Below, piece after piece: positions 7,727-17,203 of a stretch of DNA of 64,000 bases; position 1 is the stretch's first letter, and every line of letters starts with the position of its first letter. This DNA is from Bosea sp. AS-1 (GTDB lineage: Bacteria > Pseudomonadota > Alphaproteobacteria > Rhizobiales > Beijerinckiaceae). A model generated the notes under the pieces. That model was not told the DNA's origin. It worked only from the letters and a program-made list of their open reading frames with translations, and did not search any database. The position numbers were made by a program, and so were the translations under genes. The DNA is taken from the NCBI RefSeq assembly GCF_002220095.1, contig NZ_CP022372.1, forward strand, positions 1,212,501 through 1,276,500. Reading direction: 5' to 3'.

Positions 7727-8545
7727 TCAGCGCACGAGCGGTCTGATGCGGTTCTCGATCAGGCGCACCAGCCCGAGTGCCGTCATCTCCGAGGATTTCG
7801 GGTTCGAGGCCAGCGGCCGGTTCTCGATTGTGAGGTCGAGCTTGCCGAAGCTGCCGCGCACGCTGAGCTGGTGGCCGTTGCCGCCGGCCGCCGGATCGGC
7901 GACGAGCTCGACGCGGGTGCGCTCCAACCCGATACCGGCCAGTGCCGTGATCACCGCGACATTGGCGTTTTGCGGAAAGCGCGAGGCGGCCTCGCGTGCC
8001 GTGCCTGAGAAGAAGGTGATGGCCTGCGTCAGGCCATCGAGCGCAACGATGTTTTCCGCGGCTGTGCCGCGCCAGGCCTGCGGCGGCTTGACGATGCGGT
8101 GGATGACCTCCTCCAACGGAAGGAGCGAGGCGGCGGCGATGCCGTCGATGCCGGCGAGCGCGCCGGGCGGAATCAGCAACTGGCTGCCGTTCGATTCTGC
8201 CACAGCGAGCAGGCGGTCGAGCAGAGCCGCGTCGCAGAAGGCGCTGGTCGAGGCGACGGCGAAGGCAGGGGCGTGGGCAAGCGCCGCTTCGCCCCAGATA
8301 CCGACAGCCTCGCGACCCGCCGCCTCGACGATGAGGTCGAGGTCGAGCCCGGCGAGGCCCTGTGGGTCGGCGATCAGCCGCGCGGCGGGCGGTGCAGCTA
8401 CGACCTTGCCGGGATCGCGGATGCCTATGGCGGCGATGGCGATATCGTTCGTGCCGTTACGCTCAGCCAGCAGCTCGGCGATCCGCCGGTTGATAGCGCC
8501 CCAACCGATCAGAGCAAGGCGCAGCGGCTTGCGGGTTCGTGTCAT
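7727..8545 (-). CDS. L-aspartate dehydrogenase family oxidoreductase (NadX-like)
   Basis: This 272-residue enzyme has an N-terminal Rossmann domain (LALIGWGAINRRIAELL near residue 10) and the C-terminal aspartate dehydrogenase domain (FPQNANVAVITALAGIG, then SNPKSSEMTALGLV near the end). The family interconverts L-aspartate and oxaloacetate/iminoaspartate with NAD(P); NadX supports NAD synthesis in some bacteria. Here no nadA or nadC is adjacent. The gene overlaps the RidA/hydrolase fusion gene by 4 nt inside an amino-aromatic catabolic operon. A role in handling an amino or imino acid from ring cleavage is therefore more likely than NAD synthesis; this is inference. Confidence 0.85.
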   Translation of the reverse strand: MTRTRKPLRLALIGWGAINRRIAELLAERNGTNDIAIAAIGIRDPGKVVAAPPAARLIADPQGLAGLDLDLIVEAAGREAVGIWGEAALAHAPAFAVASTSAFCDAALLDRLLAVAESNGSQLLIPPGALAGIDGIAAASLLPLEEVIHRIVKPPQAWRGTAAENIVALDGLTQAITFFSGTAREAASRFPQNANVAVITALAGIGLERTRVELVADPAAGGNGHQLSVRGSFGKLDLTIENRPLASNPKSSEMTALGLVRLIENRIRPLVR

Positions 8546-9652
8546 CGTCCTGCCGTGGTCAATGCGAGGTCCAGCAAGGCGGCGCCATTGAGCCCTTCGA
8601 GCATGCTGAAATGATGACCGGGACAGATCAGCGGTTCTGGCGCCTGCCAGGCTGATGCGAGCCGGGCCGACTGCGCCTTGAAGGCAGAGCTTTCGCCTTC
8701 ACCGACGGCAAGAGCGATGCGCGGCGTGCTCGGACGCGGATGGCCGAGGGGGCTCAGGCGTTCGGCACGGCCGGCATCGTCGAGACCGAGCAAACGGCCA
8801 AGCGGCAGATGTCCCAGCGGCTTCAGGTCGTAGAGCCCGGAGAGCAGCAGGGCCGAGGTGATCGGTGGGGCGTCCTGTGCGCAGAGCACCATGGCGGCGA
8901 GGTGGCCGCCGGCGGAATGGCCGGAGACATGCAGTTGCGACGCGTCGAGGCCGAGGGCGCCCGCTTCGCGGACAAGGAAGTTCAGGGCCGCGATATTCTG
9001 GGCGAGGCATTCTTCGAGCGGCGTATCGGGTGCGAGCCCGTAATTCGGCATGGCGACGGCGAAGCCGGCATCGAGTAGCCCTTGCGCGAATTGCGCATGC
9101 TGCACCTTGTCCGAGGCCTGCCAATAGCCGCCATGGATGAAGACGAAGACTGGTGCCCGGCTCGCGCCCGCGGGGCGGTAGAGATCGAGGGTCTCGAAGC
9201 GACCCGGGCCATAGGCGAGATCGACGCCGCCGCGGCGGGCGCGGAAGGCTTCGCCGTCGCGGCTCCATTGCCGAAAGAGCGCCTTCATATCGGCTTGCAG
9301 GCGTGGGCTGTATTGCCGGCCGAGCTCGCGCAGCGTGTAGCCTTCGACCAGCGTATCAGGCAAAGGCTGCGGCGCGGCGTGATGGGCACGGATCGTCAGG
9401 CCGGGAGCAGTTGCCGGGCGCAACATGATCGGCGGACGGAAGCCGGCGAAGACCTCGCGATAGGCCAGTTCGACGGTGTGGCGCGAAAGGTGGAAGGCTT
9501 CTGGGCGGTCCGTCTCCCAGATCATCCCTCGCAGATGGTGGGGGCCACAGCCGGCCGAGACCAGCCCGCTCAGGATGTCGCTCAGCGTGTCGCGCAGGGC
9601 TTCGACCGGGTCGGCCTCGGCGCTGTGCGCGACGATTTCGGACAGACCGCTT

Positions 9653-9666
<14 letters not shown>
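8542..9666 (-). CDS. Fusion of RidA-like domain and arylformamidase-like alpha/beta hydrolase
   Basis: This 374-residue protein has two parts. Residues about 18-97 resemble the core of RidA/YjgF imine-enamine deaminases (HHLRGMIWETDRPEAFH, AYREVFAGFRPP, LTIRAHHAA). Residues about 118-370 match kynurenine formamidase-like hydrolases. There the oxyanion motif H178-G-G-Y-W182, the nucleophile S251 in GHSAGGHLAAM, LLSGLYDLKPL and H351/H352 in GHHFSMLEGL are visible. Arylformamidases cleave N-formyl groups, and RidA-family enzymes include 2-aminomuconate deaminase. Both activities make sense beside 3-hydroxyanthranilate dioxygenase. The start at ATG 9666 overlaps the livF gene by 14 nt. The N-terminal domain lacks the beginning of a canonical RidA and may have lost activity. 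Confidence 0.75.
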
Positions 9667-10353
<687 letters not shown>

Positions 10354-10354
<1 letters not shown>

Positions 10355-11106
10355 CAGGCGTCTCCCTCGCCGAGATAGGCGGTGCGGACCTCCGGGTTGT
10401 CGCGAATCTCATCGGCCGTGCCGGTGGCGATGACGCGGCCATAAACCAGCACGGAGATGCGGTCGGCGAGCGCGAACACCGCGTCCATGTCGTGCTCGAC
10501 CAGCAGCATGGTGACACGGCCCTTGAGGCCCGAAAGCATCGTGACCATTTGCTCGCTCTCGGCATGGCCGAGCCCCGCCATCGGCTCATCGAGCAGGAGC
10601 AGGCGCGGCTCGCAGGCCAGCGCGATCGCGAACTCGAGCTGCTTCTGTTCGCCATGGGAGAGATCGGCGACCCGGGTCTCGGCCCGATGGCTCAGGCCTG
10701 CGGTCGTGAGATATTGCCGGGCGCGGCTGCGCAGCCCCTCGTCGCGCCGCGCATCGGCGAAGAAACGGAAGCTGTGACCCTCATGCGCCTGCACGGCGAG
10801 CGCGACATTGTCGAGCATGGTGAAGTCGGGCAGGAGCTGATTGATCTGAAAGGTGCGGGCAACGCCGCGGCTGACGCGCTCCGGCGTCGGCAGGGCGCCG
10901 ATGTCCTCACCCGAAAGGCGGATCGCGCCCTCGTCATGGGAGAGTTCGCCGAAGAGCTGGGTGAGCAGCGTTGTCTTGCCGGCACCGTTGGGGCCGATCA
11001 GGGCATGGATCTCGCCCTCGATCACATCAAGATCGACGCCGTCGGTAGCGACGAGGCCGCCGAAGCGCTTGCGCAGGCCGCGGACGGAGAGGAGCGGGGC
11101 GGTCAT
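10354..11106 (-). CDS. livG: ABC transporter ATPase LivG
   Basis: This 250-residue ATPase has Walker A GPNGAGKTT, the LivG-typical ARTFQINQLLPDFTMLDNV segment, signature LSHGEQKQLE and Walker B LLLLDEPMAGL. It forms the second nucleotide-binding subunit of the importer with LivF. The ATG overlaps the livM stop by 4 nt. The signature reads LSHGE rather than LSGGQ, which is normal for LivG. Confidence 0.93.
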
Positions 11107-12125
11107 CTCGCGCTCCTGCCCGGGAGCAGCCGGCCGATCAGCCCGTTGAGCCCGCCATGGGTGAAGAGCACGACCAGCAACAGGATCGGGCCGAGGACGA
11201 GCTGCCAGTGCTCGGTCCAGGAGGTCAGCACGGTTTCCAGCGTCACCAGAGCCGCTGCGCCAAGCAGAGGTCCGAGCAGCGCACCGACGCCGCCGAGAAT
11301 GACCATGATCATCAGCTCGCCGGATTTGGTCCAGTGCAGCATGTCGGGACTGACGAATCGCATGTAATTCGCCATCAGCGCGCCTGCGAGCCCGGCTCCC
11401 ATGCCGGAGATGACGAAGGCGGCGAGCTTGTAGCGATAGGGCGCGATGCCGATCGCGGCCATGCGCCGCTCGTTCTGGCGGATGCCGGCCAGCACCAGCC
11501 CGAAGCGCGAGCGCACGATCCGCCAGAACAGCAGGAAGACCAGCGCCGCGATCGCAAGGCAGATGAAATAGAAGGTGACGTCGTCGCGCGTGTTCAGGCC
11601 GAACAACGCGTTGCGGCGGCGGATCGTCATGCCGTCGTCGCCGCCATAGACCTTGAGCGAGACGAAGAGGAAGAACAGCATCTGCGCGAAGGCGAGCGTG
11701 ATCATGATGAACTGCACGCCGCTGGTGCGTAAACTAAGCGCGCCGATGATCAGCGCGAGCAGCCCGGCTACAAGCACTGCCGCGGGCAGGGTGACGAGAA
11801 GCTGATCAGTGCCGGGAATGAGGCCGAGGAAAAGCTCGTCCCCGACATAGCTCTTATAGAGGATGCCGACGACATAGCCGCCGAGGCCGAAGAAGGCGGC
11901 GTGGCCGAAGCTCACCATGCCGCCGAAGCCCAGAGCGAGATTGAGGCTCGCTGCCGCAATGGCATAGATCAATACGCGGCTCGCCAGCGGCACCAGTGAG
12001 GGCTGACCAAGCGCCTGCACGACGAAAGGCAGCGCGATCAGCCCCGCGCCGAGCAGGAGAATGCCCAGCAGCGCACCGGGCGCTAAGGTGGCGGGTGCGG
12101 CCCGCTCCATGGCGTTCTCAGACAT
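11103..12125 (-). CDS. livM: ABC transporter permease LivM
   Basis: This inner-membrane permease (340 residues, about ten helices) has the LivM landmarks NLALGFGGMVSFGHAAFFGLG (about residues 60-80) and the coupling region IRQNERRMAAIGI. It forms the translocation channel together with LivH. It overlaps livH by 8 nt. An internal ATG five codons later (12110) is an alternative start. Confidence 0.92.
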   Translation of the reverse strand: MSENAMERAAPATLAPGALLGILLLGAGLIALPFVVQALGQPSLVPLASRVLIYAIAAASLNLALGFGGMVSFGHAAFFGLGGYVVGILYKSYVGDELFLGLIPGTDQLLVTLPAAVLVAGLLALIIGALSLRTSGVQFIMITLAFAQMLFFLFVSLKVYGGDDGMTIRRRNALFGLNTRDDVTFYFICLAIAALVFLLFWRIVRSRFGLVLAGIRQNERRMAAIGIAPYRYKLAAFVISGMGAGLAGALMANYMRFVSPDMLHWTKSGELMIMVILGGVGALLGPLLGAAALVTLETVLTSWTEHWQLVLGPILLLVVLFTHGGLNGLIGRLLPGRSAR

Positions 12126-13032
12126 GTGCGGGGAAGAGCCCTTTGGGTCGCACGAGCAGTACGATCGCCATCAGAAGGTAGATGCCCATCGAGGACAGGC
12201 CGGCGGCGAGCGCATCAGCTTCCGAGCCGGTCATCAGATGGCGCAGCAGGCCCGGCAGGAAGGCACGCAAGGACGTGTCGACGAGGCCGACGATGAGGGC
12301 CCCGAAGAAGGCGCCGCGGATCGAACCGACGCCGCCGATGACGACGACGACGAAAGTGGTGATCAGGATCTGCTCGCCCATGCCGACCTGCACGGCGAGG
12401 ATCGGCCCCGCCATCAGCCCGGCGAGGCCGGCGAGCAGGGCACCGAGCCCAAAGACCGCGGTGTAGAGCAGCCGGATATCGACGCCGAGCGCGCGGACCA
12501 TCTCGCGATGGGTAGCGCCGGCCCGGACCAGCATGCCGACGCGGGTGCGGTTGATCAGCAGATAGAGCCCGAGCGCCACCAGAAGGCCAACGGCGATGAT
12601 GGCAAGCCGATAGACCGGATAGGCGAGGCCGGGCAGGAGCTGGACCGAGCCGTTCAGCGCCGGCGGGACCGAGACGAAGAGCGGCTGGCGCCCGAACAGG
12701 ATGGTGACGCTCTGGTTGAAGATCAGGATGAGCGCGAAGGTCGCGAGCACCTGATCGAGATGATCGCGGGCATAGAGCCGGCGCAGCACGACGAGCTCCA
12801 TCGCCATGCCGACGATCGCCGCCGCCGACAGCCCGCCGAGAATGGCGAGGACGACCGAGCCCGTCTGGGCCGCGACGAAGGCCGCGCCATAGGCGCCGAC
12901 CATATAGAGCGAGCCATGGGCGAGGTTGATCACGCCCATGATGCCGAAGATCAGCGTCAGCCCTGCTGCGAGCAGGAACAGCATCACGCCGAACTGCAGG
13001 CCGTTGAGCAATTGTTCGAGAACGAGGGTCAT
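12118..13032 (-). CDS. livH: ABC transporter permease LivH
   Basis: This 304-residue inner-membrane permease begins MTLVLEQLLNGLQFGVMLF. It carries the LivH pattern GLTLIFGIMGVINLAHGSLY and the coupling sequence VRAGATHREMVRALGV. It is paired with LivM downstream and follows the binding-protein gene livK after 62 nt. That gap is large enough for a stem-loop that would keep livK transcripts more abundant, although I see no strong one. Confidence 0.92.
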   Translation of the reverse strand: MTLVLEQLLNGLQFGVMLFLLAAGLTLIFGIMGVINLAHGSLYMVGAYGAAFVAAQTGSVVLAILGGLSAAAIVGMAMELVVLRRLYARDHLDQVLATFALILIFNQSVTILFGRQPLFVSVPPALNGSVQLLPGLAYPVYRLAIIAVGLLVALGLYLLINRTRVGMLVRAGATHREMVRALGVDIRLLYTAVFGLGALLAGLAGLMAGPILAVQVGMGEQILITTFVVVVIGGVGSIRGAFFGALIVGLVDTSLRAFLPGLLRHLMTGSEADALAAGLSSMGIYLLMAIVLLVRPKGLFPAHV

Positions 13033-13094
13033 CGTTTGCAGTTGCAGCGGTGTGAAGCGGGCAGCGAAAGGCCGCCCGCTTCACGAGCCGCGGG

Positions 13095-14264
13095 TCAGAG
13101 CTTGCACTGGGCGGCGTAGACGTCGCCGTGGTTGCTCAGCACCTTTCCGATGGTCTTGAGAACCGGCTTTCCGTCGGCGCCTTTCTGAGCCTCGAGTGCG
13201 TACCAATCCTGCACCGGGTGCTGGTTCGGGCCGAACTTGAAGGCGCCGCGCACCGACTGGAAATCGGCCTTCCGCATCGCCGTGCGCAGGGCGGAGACAT
13301 CGACCTTGCCGCCAGTCGCCTTCAGCGCCGAGGCGATGGCGAGCGCCGCGTCGTAACCCTGGCTGGCGTAATAGGTCGGGGTCCGGTTGTAGGCCTTGGT
13401 CCAGGCCTCGACGAACTTCTTGTTGGCGGGGTTGTCGAAATCGGTGTTCCAGTGGCTGGTGACGCGCAGGCCGACAGCCGCGTCGCCGACGGCGGCGAGC
13501 GTGGTCGAGTCGAGCGAGGGCGCGGCGAGCACCATGGGGATCTTCCCGAGCAGTCCGGCCTGCTGGTACTGGCGCAGGAAGGCGATGCCGACGCCGCCGG
13601 GATGGAACTGGAAGACGACGTCCGGATTGGCGGCGCGGATCTGCGCCATCTCGGGAGCGAAGTCGGTCTGGTCGAGGCGGGTATAGACCTCGCCCGCGAT
13701 CTCGCCCTTGAACATGCGCTTGAAGCCGGTCAGCGCGTCCTTGCCCGCCTGATAGTTGGGGGCGAGGACGAAGGCTTTCTTGTAGCCGAGATTGGTGGCG
13801 TATTGCCCAGCACTCTCATGCAGGCTGTCGTTCTGCCAGGAGACGACGAAGTAGTTCTCGTTGCACTCCTTGCCGGCGAAGTTCGAGGGCGCGGCATTGG
13901 GGCTGACATAGAGCGCGCCGGAATCGACGATGTCGGGCACGGTCGCGCCGGCGACGTTCGAGAAGACGATGCCGGTCAGGATCTTGATGCCGTCGGTCTT
14001 CAGCATCTTCTCGGCGATCTGCTTGCCTTGTCCGGGCTTCAGCCCGTCATCCTCGACGGCGAGCTCGACCGGCACGCCGCCGAGCTTGCCGCCTTCCATG
14101 TCGATGGCGAGCTTGAAGGCGTCGCGGATGTCCTGGCCGAGATAGCCGCCGGGGCCGGACAAGGTGGTGATCATGCCGATCTTGACCGGCGCCTGCTGGG
14201 CGAGGGCGCTGGCGCCCGCCGCCAGCGATGCCGCGATGCCGAAAAGCAATCCGCGCAGTTTCAT
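13095..14264 (-). CDS. livK: Periplasmic substrate-binding protein, LivK/Leu-Ile-Val family
   Basis: This 389-residue exported receptor has a signal peptide ending in ASALAQ near residue 22, then the type I periplasmic-binding fold starting KIGMITTLSGPGGYLGQDI. It should deliver the ligand to LivHM. The ABC-type aromatic-acid and amide receptors belong to the same family, and the position just after the 3-hydroxyanthranilate dioxygenase gene suggests an aromatic or amino-aromatic ligand. Two adjacent ATGs exist; the second (14264) has better spacing from the GGAG site. Confidence 0.9.
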   Translation of the reverse strand: MKLRGLLFGIAASLAAGASALAQQAPVKIGMITTLSGPGGYLGQDIRDAFKLAIDMEGGKLGGVPVELAVEDDGLKPGQGKQIAEKMLKTDGIKILTGIVFSNVAGATVPDIVDSGALYVSPNAAPSNFAGKECNENYFVVSWQNDSLHESAGQYATNLGYKKAFVLAPNYQAGKDALTGFKRMFKGEIAGEVYTRLDQTDFAPEMAQIRAANPDVVFQFHPGGVGIAFLRQYQQAGLLGKIPMVLAAPSLDSTTLAAVGDAAVGLRVTSHWNTDFDNPANKKFVEAWTKAYNRTPTYYASQGYDAALAIASALKATGGKVDVSALRTAMRKADFQSVRGAFKFGPNQHPVQDWYALEAQKGADGKPVLKTIGKVLSNHGDVYAAQCKL

Positions 14265-14470
14265 CATGGACTCCAGTCGTTCCGTTCTTGCCTCTGAGAT
14301 GGTTCGACGCGGCGTTTCTGCGCCGCCGCGCCTTATGCGTGCTCTCGTTCCGGGCGCCGTGAAGGCTTGTCGCAAGATCGCCGGGGCCCGGTCCCGACGC
14401 AAGGTCATCCGTCCGCGATTTCAGCATGGGCCGCGCCGAAAGAGGGAGCCCTCCTTTCGGCATGGCTGGC

Positions 14471-15022
14471 TCAGAGGGCGACCCAGCCTTGCGGCGGCTT
14501 CTTGCCAGGGTGGAGGGTGCCGCACTGCTTGCAGGTGCGGGCCTTCTCGTCGGAGAAGAAGGCCTCGTAGAGCGGCGGCAGATCCTTGACGAGGTCCTTC
14601 ACCTTCAGCTCGATGCGGTGCACCAGGCCGTTGCACTCGAAGCAGTACCATTCGAAGCCGTCGACCTGATCGGGATGACGCGCCGGCTCGACGACGAGCC
14701 CGATCGAGCCTTCCTGGGGGCGCTGTGGCGAGTGGCGCACATGCGGAGGCAGCAGGAAGACCTCGCCCTCGCGGACGGTCACGTCGTAGTGCTTCCCGTC
14801 GTCGACGACCTTCAGCATCATGTCGCCCTTGAGCTGGTAGAAGAACTCCTCCACCGGGTCGTCATGGAAATCGGCGCGCTGGTTGGGGCCGCCAACCACC
14901 ATCACCGTCATCTGGCCATCGTCGAACACCTTCTTGTTGCCGACTGGCGGCTTGAGCAGATGTTCATGCTCCTCGATCCATTTCTTGAAGTTGAAGGCCT
15001 TGAGCCGTCCTTCGGTCGCCAT
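14471..15022 (-). CDS. nbaC: 3-hydroxyanthranilate 3,4-dioxygenase
   Basis: This cupin Fe(II) dioxygenase (183 residues) opens the ring of 3-hydroxyanthranilate to 2-amino-3-carboxymuconate semialdehyde. All diagnostic residues are visible: Fe ligands H53, E59 and H97; substrate-binding R49, R101 and E112; and the rubredoxin-like second metal site C127/C130 and C164/C167, present only in the bacterial type. The family match is therefore strong. Neighbours are a DapA-like aldolase upstream and livK downstream. No decarboxylase (NbaD), aminomuconate deaminase (NbaF) or 4-oxalocrotonate enzymes are adjacent, unlike the known nba cluster. Confidence 0.93.
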   Translation of the reverse strand: MATEGRLKAFNFKKWIEEHEHLLKPPVGNKKVFDDGQMTVMVVGGPNQRADFHDDPVEEFFYQLKGDMMLKVVDDGKHYDVTVREGEVFLLPPHVRHSPQRPQEGSIGLVVEPARHPDQVDGFEWYCFECNGLVHRIELKVKDLVKDLPPLYEAFFSDEKARTCKQCGTLHPGKKPPQGWVAL

Positions 15023-15055
15023 CTTTCCCTCTCCCGTTGTCGCTTGTGATGGGGC

Positions 15056-16036
15056 TCAGCCGGTCTTGGCGAGCGGCGCCTTGCCGGGCTTCAGCCCGCA
15101 ACTCTCGAAGGCGGCGCGCGTCGCGGCCTTCTCGGCCTCGGTCAATTCCAGCATCGGCGGCCGGACGCGACCGCCAACCTGCCCGAGCAGGTCCTGCCAA
15201 TATTTCTGGTGAGCATGGGGCTTCTCGGCCGGTCGCGTGCCGCGCAGCGCCTCGCGCACCGGGTTCAGGCTGTCGCGGACGGCGCGGGCCTTCGCCGCTT
15301 CGCCGCGGAAGGCGAGGTCGGTATATTCGCGCATGCGCAGATCGTTCGCCGTCTGGATCAGATAGGGCGGCGAGGAGCAGAGATAGAGCTGCCAGCCCAG
15401 CTCCAGGATATTGTCGAGCCACTCCTCCTCGGAGGCCGTGCTGACCAGGATGCGGTCGCCGGCGAGGCGCGTGAGTTCCGCATACATCGACCGCGGCACG
15501 CTGTACTTGATCGCGACGACGTTCTCGATGTCGGCAAGGCGGTTGCAGAGCTGCGGGCTCATCAGGTAGCCGGAATCCGGGTGGCTCCAGAGCGCGATGC
15601 CGATATCGACCTTCTCGGCGATGGTCCGGTAGTATTCGTAGAGCGTCTCGTCCTGCGCCTTGAAGAAATGCAGGATCGGCGCGTGTACGACGATGTAGTC
15701 GGCGCCGACCTTCTGGGCATGGCGGGCGAGGTCTATCGCCACGTCCATGTTCTGATCGGAGCAGGACATGATGGTCTGGCCACGCCCCGCCGAGGCCTCG
15801 ACCGCGAGCTCGAAGCTCCGCTTGCGCTCCTCCAGCGACATCGAGAAGAACTCGCCCTGCTTGCCGGCGATGAACAGCCCGTCGATCTTCAGGTCGTCGA
15901 GCCAGTGGCGGATGTTCTGGCGAAAGCCGTCCTCGTCCATGGCGAGGGAATTGGCGAAGGGGGTGAGCGCTGCTGCCCAGATGCCCTTCATATGGGCGCG
16001 GGCATAGGCCTTGGCGTCCTTCCTGGCGTATTTCAT
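15056..16036 (-). CDS. DapA-like class I aldolase/lyase
   Basis: This 326-residue TIM-barrel protein belongs to the dihydrodipicolinate synthase/N-acetylneuraminate lyase superfamily. The Schiff-base lysine is K177 in VVAIKYSVP. The usual Gly-Thr-Thr-Gly-Glu substrate motif is GKQGEFFSMS (58-67), and the catalytic tyrosine position reads W150 in ALWSHPDSG. It is therefore unlikely to be a true DapA. Superfamily members include hydratase-aldolases that split aromatic ring-cleavage products into pyruvate and an aldehyde, which suits its place as first gene of this operon. It is divergent from the LysR gene at 16235. The start at 16036 gives the normal family N-terminus. Confidence 0.8.
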   Translation of the reverse strand: MKYARKDAKAYARAHMKGIWAAALTPFANSLAMDEDGFRQNIRHWLDDLKIDGLFIAGKQGEFFSMSLEERKRSFELAVEASAGRGQTIMSCSDQNMDVAIDLARHAQKVGADYIVVHAPILHFFKAQDETLYEYYRTIAEKVDIGIALWSHPDSGYLMSPQLCNRLADIENVVAIKYSVPRSMYAELTRLAGDRILVSTASEEEWLDNILELGWQLYLCSSPPYLIQTANDLRMREYTDLAFRGEAAKARAVRDSLNPVREALRGTRPAEKPHAHQKYWQDLLGQVGGRVRPPMLELTEAEKAATRAAFESCGLKPGKAPLAKTG

Positions 16037-16191
16037 GAAGCCCTGTTCCCGCTTCCCCGAGACTGCGGCGCCAGGACGACGAGGCCGGTCTGTCGTCGCA
16101 GGCCCGTCAGCCACCGGCTCAAGCCGCGCCGCATCCCCATGGAGGCGACCTGCCGATGATGGCACGGGCGGGCTATACGGCAACTCGTAAC

Positions 16192-16203
16192 ATTCGTATG
16201 AAT
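16192..16203. promoter_or_regulatory. Candidate LysR site in the divergent promoter region
   Basis: ATTCGTATGAAT (ATTC-GTAT-GAAT) is a short dyad in the 198-base gap between the DapA-like operon and the LysR gene. It lies about 32 nt before the LysR start, where LysR regulators usually bind. A TTATAA box at about 16218-16223 could be the LysR -10. The assignment is tentative. Confidence 0.4.
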
Positions 16204-16234
16204 TCGGAAGCTATCCTTATAAATCGAGGTGTCC

Positions 16235-17140
16235 ATGGCGATCACGCTGCGCCAGATCCAGGCCTTCCTCGCCGTTGCCGAGCAGGGCACCTTCACCAAG
16301 GCGGCCGAACGGCTGCACATGGCGCAGCCGGCCCTGTCCCAGCTCGTGCGCGAACTCGAGCGGGAACTCGGCATCCGTGTGCTCGACCGGACGACGCGGC
16401 GCGTCGAGTTGACGGAGGGGGGGCGCGAATTCCATGGCGCGGCCCTGAAGATCCTGACCGACCTCGATACGGCGGTGGAGAATGCGAACGGGCTGGCGGA
16501 GCGCCGGCGCGGGCGCATCGTCGTCGCGGTGCCGCCGCTGCTGGCCGCCGTCATCATGCCGCCAGCCATCGCCGCGCTGCGCGAGAAGCATCCCGGCCTG
16601 CAGGTCACGGTCCTCGATGCCCGCAACGACCTCGTCGTCGACGCGGTGCGCTTCGGCAAGGCCGATTGCGGCATCGGCACCTTCTCGGCGCTGGAGGACA
16701 ATATCGAGCGCCAGCCGCTCGCCCGCGACAGCCTGATGCTGTTCTGCGGGCGCGGCAATGCCTTCGCGTCGCGGGAAACGGTAGCGTGGTGCGAGCTCGC
16801 CGACGAGGAACTCGTCACGCTGACGCGCGACAGCGGCATCCGCCTTCTGGTCGAGGTGGGTTACGAGAGTGCGGAAATCACCTTGAGGCCGGCTTACGAG
16901 GTGGCGCAGATCACCACGGCGCTGGCGCTGGTCGAGGCCGGGCTCGGCATTGCCGTGCTGCCGACCTATGCGCGCGCCGTGGCGCCAGCTTCGATCGTTG
17001 CGAAGCCTCTGGTCGAGCCGGCGATCACCCGCGACATCGTCATGATCCGCCCGAGCGGCCGCTCGGTCTCGCCCGCCTTGTCGGCCTTCGAGGTGCTGCT
17101 GCGTCGCTTCGTCCGGCAACTGGTGCCGAGCGAGGCGTGA
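16235..17140 (+). CDS. LysR family transcriptional regulator
   Basis: This 301-residue regulator has a helix-turn-helix at about residues 3-62 (LRQIQAFLAVAEQGTFTKAA, QPALSQLVRELERELG) and an effector-binding domain from about residue 88. It is divergent from the ten-gene 3-hydroxyanthranilate-type operon and is its likely activator, sensing the substrate or a ring-cleavage intermediate. I chose ATG 16235 because GAGGT sits 4-8 nt upstream; an in-frame GTG at 16229 overlaps that site. A strong bidirectional hairpin follows the gene. Confidence 0.92.
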   Translation: MAITLRQIQAFLAVAEQGTFTKAAERLHMAQPALSQLVRELERELGIRVLDRTTRRVELTEGGREFHGAALKILTDLDTAVENANGLAERRRGRIVVAVPPLLAAVIMPPAIAALREKHPGLQVTVLDARNDLVVDAVRFGKADCGIGTFSALEDNIERQPLARDSLMLFCGRGNAFASRETVAWCELADEELVTLTRDSGIRLLVEVGYESAEITLRPAYEVAQITTALALVEAGLGIAVLPTYARAVAPASIVAKPLVEPAITRDIVMIRPSGRSVSPALSAFEVLLRRFVRQLVPSEA

Positions 17141-17150
17141 GCGACAAGCA

Positions 17151-17174
17151 AAAGGCCGCCCGAGGGCGGCCTTT
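17151..17174. terminator. Bidirectional intrinsic terminator
   Basis: AAAGGCCGCC and GGGCGGCCTTT form a near-perfect hairpin between the convergent LysR (ends 17140) and GH3 (ends 17204) genes. A-rich and T-rich flanks are present on both sides, so it can terminate both transcripts. Confidence 0.8.
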
Positions 17175-17203
17175 CACGCTCTCCGGTCCGACCGGAATGC
17201 GGT

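Noticed and set aside
7727..8545. Assignment of the NadX-like gene to NAD biosynthesis
   Set aside because: No nadA, nadB or nadC is adjacent and the gene is coupled to catabolic genes, so I treat the pathway assignment as unsupported although the family is clear.
12061..13119. Plus-strand frame opposite livH
   Set aside because: The product is rich in Asp, Gln, Arg and Glu, as expected from the reverse of a membrane-protein gene; livH is certain.
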